A program made the translations under genes and the position numbers. 9,133 bases of DNA from Acholeplasmatales bacterium (GTDB taxonomy: Bacteria; Bacillota_I; Bacilli_A; Acholeplasmatales; Anaeroplasmataceae): contig CAAGJD010000114.1 in NCBI GenBank assembly GCA_900770055.1, forward strand, positions 1-9,133, read 5' to 3'. Every line of letters begins with the position of its first letter. The stretch's first letter is position 1. Positions 1 through 4,767 of the stretch are shown piece after piece. The notes under the pieces are model-generated. The model searched no databases, was not told where the DNA came from, and was given only the letters and a program-made list of their open reading frames with translations.

Positions 1-37
1 AACTGGTGCAAGGGTTCGAATCCCTTCTGCTCCGCCA
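1..37 (+). tRNA. tRNA-Ser, 3' part only (5' end outside window)
   Basis: This is the 3' end of a tRNA. The T-arm is visible as AAGGG (10-14), loop TTCGAAT (15-21) and CCCTT (22-26). It is followed by the 3' acceptor strand CTGCTCC (27-33), discriminator G34 and an encoded CCA (35-37). Bases before the T-arm (CTGGTGC, 4-9 and on) look like the 3' side of a long variable arm, which in bacteria means Ser, Leu or Tyr. A G discriminator with an acceptor that would read GGAGCAG at the 5' end fits Ser best. The anticodon is outside the window, so the isotype is inference. Confidence 0.8.
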
Positions 38-49
38 TGATGAATATGT

Positions 50-79
50 AGGTTTGGTAAATAGTATCAAGCCTTTTTT
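50..79 (+). terminator. Intrinsic terminator after the tRNA
   Basis: AGGTTTG (50-56) pairs with CAAGCCT (68-74), with one G-U pair and an 11-base loop, and is followed by a run of T (75-79). It lies 12 bases after the tRNA CCA and probably ends the tRNA transcript. Confidence 0.65.
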
Positions 80-150
80 ATTTATTAAAGGTTCTATTTA
101 AATCCTAATAGATGTAAGATTTAATGATAATTATTTTGGAGATAATGAAA

Positions 151-738
151 ATGTTTAAAATTTATTGTGATGAATATTTTAATGATATATGTAAAATAAC
201 AAAAAAATGCTGGCATGGTGAGTTAATACTTAATCCTAAAACCGAAGAAATTCTTTATGAGCTTCTTCCTAAATATAGTTTAATTAATAAAGTATTATCA
301 TTTGTTGATTATTCTGATAAAGTAGATGCATTTATTTTTGCAGGTTTTAGGGATGATTATGCAAATGTTACAAATTGGCTAAATAATATAGTAAAAGAAT
401 TAAATGAAGAAGAAAAAAAGATTGTTAACCTATATTTTAATTACTTGGAATTAAATCATAATAAAGTAATTTCACACATGAAAAATAAAGATGTGTATCT
501 TTCGCTATTAGCTAGTACAAAAAAGAATTCAGGAGCCTCTTTATTAGATTACTTAAAGAAAATAGCCTATGATAATAATAGTGATATCTATTTATGGACT
601 GATGAAACATGTAATTATAAGTATTATGAAGCTAAAGGCTTCAAATTAGTAGAAGAATATTATGTGACTTTATTAGATAAAAGAATTAAGACATATATTT
701 ATACTTTTGAATGTAGCAAAATAAATAGAAAAATGTGA
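151..738 (+). CDS. GNAT-family N-acetyltransferase, diverged
   Basis: A 195-residue protein that looks like a GNAT acetyltransferase, which moves an acetyl group from acetyl-CoA to an amine. Substrate unknown. The C-terminal half has the fold's pattern: a hydrophobic strand (VYLSLLAS, 115-122), an acetyl-CoA loop reading K-N-S-G-A-S (125-130), a helix (LLDYLKKIAYD), a strand (DIYLWTD) and the typical YYEAKGF motif (158-164). The loop is weaker than the usual Q/R-x-x-G-x-G/A. The first ~110 residues are not recognisable; the hydrophobic AFIFAGF segment (60-66) may be a core strand. ATG 151 is chosen because GGAG (138-141) lies 9 bases upstream; ATG 145 is too close, and ATG 124 lies before the GGAG. 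Codons are very AT-rich. TGA is the real stop, since reading through would overlap the next gene. No terminator is seen before the next gene, so some read-through is possible. The promoter is unclear; TAAGAT (115-120) is a weak -10. Confidence 0.7.
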   Translation: MFKIYCDEYFNDICKITKKCWHGELILNPKTEEILYELLPKYSLINKVLSFVDYSDKVDAFIFAGFRDDYANVTNWLNNIVKELNEEEKKIVNLYFNYLELNHNKVISHMKNKDVYLSLLASTKKNSGASLLDYLKKIAYDNNSDIYLWTDETCNYKYYEAKGFKLVEEYYVTLLDKRIKTYIYTFECSKINRKM

Positions 739-739
739 C

Positions 740-768
740 TTTTACTTTGTTGTTATTTTTGTTATAAT
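740..768 (+). promoter_or_regulatory. Candidate promoter for the GH28 gene
   Basis: A perfect -10 box TATAAT (763-768) lies 17 bases after a poor -35 candidate TTTTAC (740-745). A start near 775 would give a very short leader that still contains the SD sequence AGGTGA (777-782). The -10 is convincing but the -35 is not. Confidence 0.45.
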
Positions 769-787
769 TTATTATGAGGTGAGTTCG

Positions 788-2182
788 ATGATATTTAAAA
801 TAGAAAGACCATTTTTTCCTGATAAAACATATGATGTGTTAGATTTTGGTGCGAAGTCTGATATTAGCTTTAATAATCAAAAAGCTTTTCAAAATGCAAT
901 TGATGTATGTAGTGAAAATGGTGGTGGTATGGTATTAATACCAAAAGGCTATTATTTAACTGGTCCTATTAAAATTAAAAGCAATGTAAATCTTCATGTA
1001 AGCGATGGAGCATATGTTCAATTTACAAAATCTAAAGAGGAATACCCCCTAATTTTCACTGAATATGAGGGAATTAAAAGAATTAGAGCCATTTCGCCAA
1101 TTAGTGCCTATGAAGCAGAAAATATTGCGATTACAGGACATGGTGTTATGGATGGTGCTGGCCATTTGTGGCGTGGCATAAAGAAATGGAAGATAACTGA
1201 AAAACAGTGGCAAAAATGTCTTAAAAAAAGTCCATATGTAATGCCAAATAAGGATGGTGGAATTTGGTGTCCTACTGAAACCTATTATAATGGAATAATG
1301 GGTAAAGAACCAGATTATAATGATCCAGATGCATTAAAAATAGCTAGTGAATGCTGGGATATGTATAGACCTGTCTTTGTGTCATTAATTAAATGCAATC
1401 GCGTTTTAATAGAGGATATTACATTAAAAAATTCTCCAGCATGGAATGTTCATCCTTTATATTGTAATAATTTTACAATGAATAGAGCGATTATTAAAAA
1501 TAAATTCTCAGCTCAAAATGGTGATGGTATTGATTTAGAGTCTTGTCAAAACTGTGAGATTGCTAATTCAATTTTTGAGGTTGGTGACGACGGTATTTGT
1601 ATTAAAAGTGGTAAGAATAAGCTTGCAAGACAAACAAAAATACCAACAAAAAATGTTTGGATTCATGACTGTAAGGTATTTGATGCCCATGGTGGATTTG
1701 TTGTTGGTAGTGAAATGAGTAGAGGAGTATCTAATATTTTAGTTGAAAATTGTATTTTTGATGGAACTGATATCGGTGTTAGATTTAAATCTGCAATTGG
1801 TAGAGGTGGAGTCGTTGAAAATATAACAATAAAAAATATCCAAATGAATAATATTGTTGAAGAAGCAATGATATTCACAATGGGATATGTTTTAGCTAAT
1901 ATTGAAGATATGAATGAGGGTGAGGTTACAGTTGATATAGAGGATGTACCTGAATTTAAAGATATTTATTTAGAAGATATTAATTGTAATGGTGCTAAAA
2001 TTGCTATATCAGTAACAGGACTTAAGGAATTACCTATTCATGATATTACAATTAAAAATAGTAAATTTATTGCTGATGAGGCAATGAAATTAGCATTATG
2101 TAAAAATATAGTATTAGAAAATACTACTATTATCACAGAAAAAGAAACATTAGAGTTTGAAAATAAAGTTTTAAATGCATAA
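788..2182 (+). CDS. Glycoside hydrolase family 28, cytoplasmic exo-polygalacturonase type
   Basis: A 464-residue GH28 enzyme. The family hydrolyses galacturonic-acid links in pectin by an inverting mechanism on a right-handed beta-helix. The N-terminus has the family start YDVLDFGAKSD (15-25), followed by AFQNAIDVC and GGGMVLIPKGYYLTGP. Active-site motifs by eye: N-G-D (244-246) in QNGDGIDLES, G-D-D (266-268), His301 in AHGGFVVGSE (family G-H-G) and R-F-K (332-334, usually R-I-K), so the three aspartates, His, Arg and Lys are all kept. The later repeats (NITIKNI, DIYLEDINC, DITIKNS, NIVLENT) are beta-helix coils. There is no signal peptide, so it probably acts inside the cell on imported oligogalacturonides; exo-acting is inferred from this and from similarity to intracellular bacterial exo-enzymes. 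A rhamnogalacturonan oligomer is the alternative substrate. Start ATG 788 has AGGTGA (777-782) 5 bases upstream; a GTG at 779 lies inside that SD. No pectin transporter or uronate gene is nearby. Confidence 0.9.
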   Translation: MIFKIERPFFPDKTYDVLDFGAKSDISFNNQKAFQNAIDVCSENGGGMVLIPKGYYLTGPIKIKSNVNLHVSDGAYVQFTKSKEEYPLIFTEYEGIKRIRAISPISAYEAENIAITGHGVMDGAGHLWRGIKKWKITEKQWQKCLKKSPYVMPNKDGGIWCPTETYYNGIMGKEPDYNDPDALKIASECWDMYRPVFVSLIKCNRVLIEDITLKNSPAWNVHPLYCNNFTMNRAIIKNKFSAQNGDGIDLESCQNCEIANSIFEVGDDGICIKSGKNKLARQTKIPTKNVWIHDCKVFDAHGGFVVGSEMSRGVSNILVENCIFDGTDIGVRFKSAIGRGGVVENITIKNIQMNNIVEEAMIFTMGYVLANIEDMNEGEVTVDIEDVPEFKDIYLEDINCNGAKIAISVTGLKELPIHDITIKNSKFIADEAMKLALCKNIVLENTTIITEKETLEFENKVLNA

Positions 2183-2183
2183 T

Positions 2184-2206
2184 AAAAAGGCACATTGTGC
2201 CTTTTT
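2184..2206. terminator. Bidirectional terminator between convergent genes
   Basis: A perfect 10-bp stem AAAAAGGCAC (2184-2193) / GTGCCTTTTT (2197-2206) with a 3-base loop. The A run on one side and the T run on the other let it work in both directions. It starts directly after the GH28 stop and lies 22 bases past the stop of the convergent membrane-protein gene. Confidence 0.9.
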
Positions 2207-2228
2207 ACTTTATCATTTTGCTTATTTT

Positions 2229-2468
2229 TTACTTTAAAACCTTTAAGAAATCTAAGATTAATAGAACAATACCTACTAAGCAGTAAATATCAACGATAGC
2301 ACATAAAATAGGTACTATAATGTTAACAACTGGAATAGCAGCAACAAGACCGATTACTATACCAGCTACAGCACCAACTACAACGTAGATAATGATTCCA
2401 ATAATCATAGAAACTAGGTCTTTAGACCACTTAAATGATAAAGGGAAAATGTTCTTTAATGTACTCAC
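2229..2468 (-). CDS. Small two-helix membrane protein, glycine-zipper type, unknown function
   Basis: A 79-residue hydrophobic protein. It has a short basic/aromatic N-terminal part (NIFPLSFKWSKD), a first membrane segment at about 21-44, a tight turn around Pro46, a second segment at about 49-73 and a basic end (FLKVLK). The first helix carries a G-x-x-x-G-x-x-x-G pattern (Gly32, 36, 40), a helix-packing motif. There is no cleavable signal and no catalytic motif. Similar short proteins beginning with a near-identical N-terminus seem familiar from gut Firmicutes, but this is memory and no function is known. The start is GTG (complement of 2466-2468), with AAGGAAGG about 8 bases upstream. It is a single gene with its own strong promoter and shares the terminator with GH28. 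A toxin or holin is possible in principle, but there is no partner gene and no sign of a phage. Confidence 0.8.
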   Translation of the reverse strand: MSTLKNIFPLSFKWSKDLVSMIIGIIIYVVVGAVAGIVIGLVAAIPVVNIIVPILCAIVDIYCLVGIVLLILDFLKVLK

Positions 2469-2519
2469 TTTTAATTCCTTCCTTCTAATTATTAAGAGTA
2501 TTAATTTGCTCTTTATTAG

Positions 2520-2548
2520 ATTATACGTTTAAGTAAAAATAAAGTCAA
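2520..2548 (-). promoter_or_regulatory. Strong sigma-A promoter of the membrane-protein gene
   Basis: Read on the - strand, TTGACT (2548-2543) is followed after 17 bases by a perfect TATAAT (2525-2520). Transcription would start near 2513, leaving a leader of about 45 bases. This is the closest match to the sigma-A consensus in the window. The stretch 2549-2639 beside it is AT-rich and holds nothing recognisable. Confidence 0.8.
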
Positions 2549-2639
2549 TAATTGTGGAAGATTTAAGTTTTTTTCGGAATTAAAATTTTTATCATAGTAA
2601 ATATTTTGCTAATAATTTTTAAAAAGATTATCAAAATAC

Positions 2640-2668
2640 TTGAATTATAATAGTTATTATGATATTAT
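2640..2668 (+). promoter_or_regulatory. Candidate promoter of the rplS leader
   Basis: TTGAAT (2640-2645), a 17-base spacer and TATTAT (2663-2668) put the start near 2675, at the 5' edge of the structured leader. A perfect TATAAT at 2646-2651 is a rival -10 but has no good -35 17 bases before it. Confidence 0.55.
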
Positions 2669-2671
2669 TTA

Positions 2672-2750
2672 ATGGCTGTCGCTATCAGCAACAGTAAGGC
2701 ACATTACTCCGCTGGCAACATGGGATTATTTGGCTATGAGTTTTGTTAAG
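2672..2750 (+). ncRNA. Ribosomal protein L19 leader RNA (cis-regulatory)
   Basis: The stretch just before rplS is far richer in G and C than its surroundings and is structured. A hairpin forms from CTGT-C-GCT (2676-2683) and AGC-A-ACAG (2687-2694) with loop ATC. AGTAA (2693-2697) can pair with TTACT (2704-2708), competing with the hairpin's foot, and ACTC (2706-2709) can pair with GAGT (2738-2741) around the segment CGCTGGCAACATGGG. Position and sequence fit the known L19_leader family of low-GC Gram-positive bacteria, in which L19 is thought to bind its own mRNA leader and reduce expression; this match is from memory. It ends next to the rplS SD (AGGAG, 2751-2755), so control of translation initiation is the simplest model. 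No terminator hairpin is seen inside it. Confidence 0.75.
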
Positions 2751-2764
2751 AGGAGAAGAACATT

Positions 2765-3121
2765 ATGGCAAATGCAAAGGGTCAAGCATTAATTAATGAA
2801 ATTACTGCTGAATATTTACAAGAACGTCCAAGCTTCCGTGCTGGTGACACTGTAAAAGTATTCGTAAAGATCACTGAAGGTAATACTCATAGAATCCAAG
2901 TATTTGAAGGCTTAGTTATTAAGCGTCAAGGTACAGGTATTTCTGAGACATTTACAGTTAGAAAGATTTCTTACGGAATCGGTGTTGAACGTACTTTCCC
3001 TGTTCATACACCTAGTATCGACCATATTGAAGTTACTAGAAGAGGTAAGGTTCGTAGAGCTAGATTATTCTACATTCGTACTTTGTCTGCTAAGGCAGCT
3101 CGTATTAAAGAACGTCGATAA
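2765..3121 (+). CDS. rplS: 50S ribosomal protein L19
   Basis: A 118-residue L19, close to the usual ~115. The whole protein matches the family: LINEITAEYLQ near the start, FRAGDTVKVFVKI, RIQVFEGLVIKRQG, FTVRKISYGIGVERTFP and a basic C-terminus with RRGKVRRARLFYIR. L19 sits at the interface of the large and small ribosomal subunits. ATG 2765 follows AGGAG (2751-2755) with 9 bases between. Codon choice is unlike the neighbours: many CGT Arg codons and C-ending codons, as expected for a highly expressed gene. In many Firmicutes rplS follows rpsP-rimM-trmD; here it stands alone with its own promoter, leader and terminator. Confidence 0.98.
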   Translation: MANAKGQALINEITAEYLQERPSFRAGDTVKVFVKITEGNTHRIQVFEGLVIKRQGTGISETFTVRKISYGIGVERTFPVHTPSIDHIEVTRRGKVRRARLFYIRTLSAKAARIKERR

Positions 3122-3126
3122 TTTTG

Positions 3127-3148
3127 AAGCCACATTTTGTGGCTTTTT
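3127..3148 (+). terminator. Intrinsic terminator of rplS
   Basis: AAGCCAC (3127-3133) pairs with GTGGCTT (3139-3145) around a five-base loop, followed by a T run. It begins 5 bases after the rplS stop. Confidence 0.9.
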
Positions 3149-3163
3149 AATTTTTTAAAAATA

Positions 3164-3190
3164 AATACTTTGAAAATCTTAATAAGTATT
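3164..3190. repeat. Inverted repeat over the PurF-like gene promoter
   Basis: A perfect 7-bp inverted repeat, AATACTT (3164-3170) and AAGTATT (3184-3190), with a 13-base centre. The left arm touches the -35 box and the right arm ends two bases before the -10. The arms are 20 bp apart centre to centre, about two helical turns, which would suit a dimeric regulator. It does not resemble the CGAA-type PurR box. In such AT-rich DNA it could be chance. Confidence 0.35.
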
Positions 3191-3197
3191 GTATAAT
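3170..3197 (+). promoter_or_regulatory. Promoter of the PurF-like gene
   Basis: TTGAAA (3170-3175), a 16-base spacer and a perfect TATAAT (3192-3197). The predicted start near 3204 lies after the in-frame ATG at 3203, which supports the downstream start codon at 3230. Confidence 0.75.
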
Positions 3198-3229
3198 GAA
3201 AAATGTATTTTTTTTTGGAGGAAATCTTT

Positions 3230-4645
3230 ATGGGTGGATTTTTTGGAGTTGTTTCAAAGGGTGATTGTGTCTTCGATTTATTCTTTGGTGTAGATTATCA
3301 TTCACATTTAGGTACTAGACGTGGTGGTATGGCTGTATTAGGTGAAAATGGCTTTAATAGAGCTATTCATAACATTGAAAACTCACCATTTAGAACAAAA
3401 TTTGAACGTGATGTGTTAGAAATGAAGGGAAGCTTTGGTATTGGCTGTATTTCAGATTATGAGCCTCAACCACTAATTGTAAAATCTCATCATGGTACAT
3501 ACGCTATCACAACTGTTGGAAGAATTAATAATATTGATAAAATTGAAGAAATGCTTTTTTCTTCAGGTACATCTCATTTTCTCGAAATGAGTGGAGGAGA
3601 GGTAAATCCTACTGAGGTTGTTGCCTCTATTATTAATCAAAAGGATAATCTAATTGATGGTTTAAAATATGCACTTGAGCTTGTAGAAGGTTCAATTACT
3701 ATTTTATTAATGAATAAAATGGGCCTATATGTTGCAAGAGATAAATTCGGTAGAACTCCTGCTGTTATAGGAAAAAAGGATGAGGATTCATCATATTGTG
3801 TAAGCTTTGAATCATGTGCTTACTTAAATTTAGGATATCATGATTATAAGGCATTAGGTCCAGGGGAGATTTGTGTTATTAATCCAGATGATGGAGTTAA
3901 AACTTTAGCTGCTCCTAATAATAGAAATTTAAAAATTTGTACATTTCTTTGGGTTTATTACGGATATCCTTCATCAAGCTACGAAGGTATAAGTGTTGAA
4001 AGAATGAGATATAATTGTGGTAAGTATATGGCTAAACGTGATACAGCAAAGCCTGATATTGTTGCAGGTGTACCTGATTCTGGTGTTGCTCACGCAATTG
4101 GCTATTCTAATGAATCTGGTATACCATTTTCAAGACCATTTATTAAATATACACCGACTTGGCCAAGAAGCTTTATGCCTGTATTACAACAAAAGCGTAA
4201 TCTAATTGCCAAAATGAAGCTTATCCCAGTTCATGACTTAATTGATGGTAAAAAGCTATTATTAATAGATGATTCAATTGTACGTGGTACACAAATGCGT
4301 GAAACTACAGAATTCTTATATCAAAGTGGTGCTAAGGAGGTTCACATTAGATCTGCCTGTCCACCAATTTTATATGGCTGTAAATATCTTAATTTCTCAC
4401 GCTCAAGAAGCGAAATGGATTTAATTTCTCGTAAGGTTATTATGAAGCTTGAGGGTAAAATTACTAAGGAAATCCTTGATGAATACACTGATTATAATAG
4501 TCAGAAATATAAAAACATGGTTGATGAAATTAGAAAAGAATTAAATTTTACGTCACTTCAATTTAATAGATTAGATGATTTAAAGAAGGCATGTGAAATT
4601 GATGAGTCATCGCTATGTACATATTGTTGGGATGGAAAAGAATAG
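3230..4645 (+). CDS. PurF-like amidophosphoribosyltransferase paralogue without the catalytic cysteine
   Basis: A 471-residue protein with PurF architecture: an N-terminal Ntn-type glutamine amidotransferase domain (about 1-230) and a phosphoribosyltransferase domain (about 240-400). PurF makes phosphoribosylamine from PRPP and glutamine, the first step of purine synthesis. The PRPP loop LLIDDSIVRGTQ (344-355, Asp347-Asp348) is intact. The N-terminus reads M-G-G-F-F-G where PurF has M-C-G-x-F-G, so the nucleophile is missing. By eye the other glutamine-site residues are also replaced: the Arg of GIGHxRY (GIGCISD here), the Asn of HNGN (TVGRINN here) and the Asp of SDSE (NPTE here, Pro127). 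Four cysteines (C237, C384, C463, C466) fall where Bacillus PurF binds a 4Fe-4S cluster. ATG 3230 has GGAGG (3217-3221) 8 bases upstream. It is a single gene with its own promoter and terminator and no other pur genes nearby. It may use ammonia, bind PRPP as a regulator, or do another transfer. Automatic pipelines would call it purF. Confidence 0.85.
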   Translation: MGGFFGVVSKGDCVFDLFFGVDYHSHLGTRRGGMAVLGENGFNRAIHNIENSPFRTKFERDVLEMKGSFGIGCISDYEPQPLIVKSHHGTYAITTVGRINNIDKIEEMLFSSGTSHFLEMSGGEVNPTEVVASIINQKDNLIDGLKYALELVEGSITILLMNKMGLYVARDKFGRTPAVIGKKDEDSSYCVSFESCAYLNLGYHDYKALGPGEICVINPDDGVKTLAAPNNRNLKICTFLWVYYGYPSSSYEGISVERMRYNCGKYMAKRDTAKPDIVAGVPDSGVAHAIGYSNESGIPFSRPFIKYTPTWPRSFMPVLQQKRNLIAKMKLIPVHDLIDGKKLLLIDDSIVRGTQMRETTEFLYQSGAKEVHIRSACPPILYGCKYLNFSRSRSEMDLISRKVIMKLEGKITKEILDEYTDYNSQKYKNMVDEIRKELNFTSLQFNRLDDLKKACEIDESSLCTYCWDGKE

Positions 4646-4664
4646 AATTAATTAAAAAAATTAT

Positions 4665-4710
4665 AAAATATTGAGAAATGTTTACTTAATTTATCATTTC
4701 TCTTTATTTT
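4665..4710 (+). terminator. Probable terminator after the PurF-like gene
   Basis: GAGAAATG (4673-4680) pairs with CATTTCTC (4695-4702) around a 14-base loop. After a TT/TT mismatch the stem continues as AAAATA (4665-4670) with TATTTT (4705-4710), which also gives the T-rich tail. It is GC-poor but well placed, 20 bases past the stop. Confidence 0.6.
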
Positions 4711-4714
4711 TGGC

Positions 4715-4743
4715 TAGTAATGTAAACGCTTTTATGTTAAAAT
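4715..4743 (+). promoter_or_regulatory. Candidate extended -10 promoter of the GGDEF gene
   Basis: TG-T-TAAAAT (4735-4743) is an extended -10 element. The hexamer 17 bases upstream, TAGTAA (4715-4720), is a poor -35, which is usual for extended -10 promoters. The start would be near 4750, just before the SD. Confidence 0.5.
4721..4734. promoter_or_regulatory. cre-like operator (CcpA/LacI-type) in the GGDEF promoter
   Basis: TGTAAACGCTTTTA fits the catabolite-responsive element consensus TGWAANCGNTNWCA at every defined position except one (T for C next to last). It fills the space between the -35 and -10 hexamers, where a bound regulator would repress. CcpA or another LacI-family protein is inferred; no such regulator is in the window. 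Confidence 0.45.
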
Positions 4744-4767
4744 AAAGTGACCGGAGGTGAATCTATC

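Noticed and set aside
124..150. Longer N-terminus for the GNAT gene from ATG 124 or 145
   Set aside because: GGAG at 138-141 fits ATG 151 (9 bases); ATG 124 lies before it and ATG 145 is only 3 bases away.
1..150. tRNA 3' end as a phage or island attachment site
   Set aside because: No integrase and no second copy of the tRNA end sequence in the window.
736..738. TGA read as Trp (Mollicutes-type code)
   Set aside because: Trp residues are encoded by TGG, and read-through here would run into the next gene and its SD.
779..787. GTG start at 779 for the GH28 gene
   Set aside because: This GTG is part of the AGGTGA ribosome binding site that serves ATG 788.
1663..1878. 71-codon open frame on the - strand
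   Set aside because: Lies fully inside the GH28 coding region, has no SD, and the GH28 match is clear across it.
3203..3229. ATG 3203 as start of the PurF-like gene
   Set aside because: It coincides with the predicted transcription start and precedes the SD GGAGG at 3217-3221.
4017..4205. 62-codon open frame on the + strand
   Set aside because: Out-of-frame shadow inside the PurF-like gene, whose reading frame is supported by motifs throughout.
4747..4767. GTG 4747 as start of the GGDEF gene
   Set aside because: The SD GGAGGTGA lies after it and points to ATG 4768.
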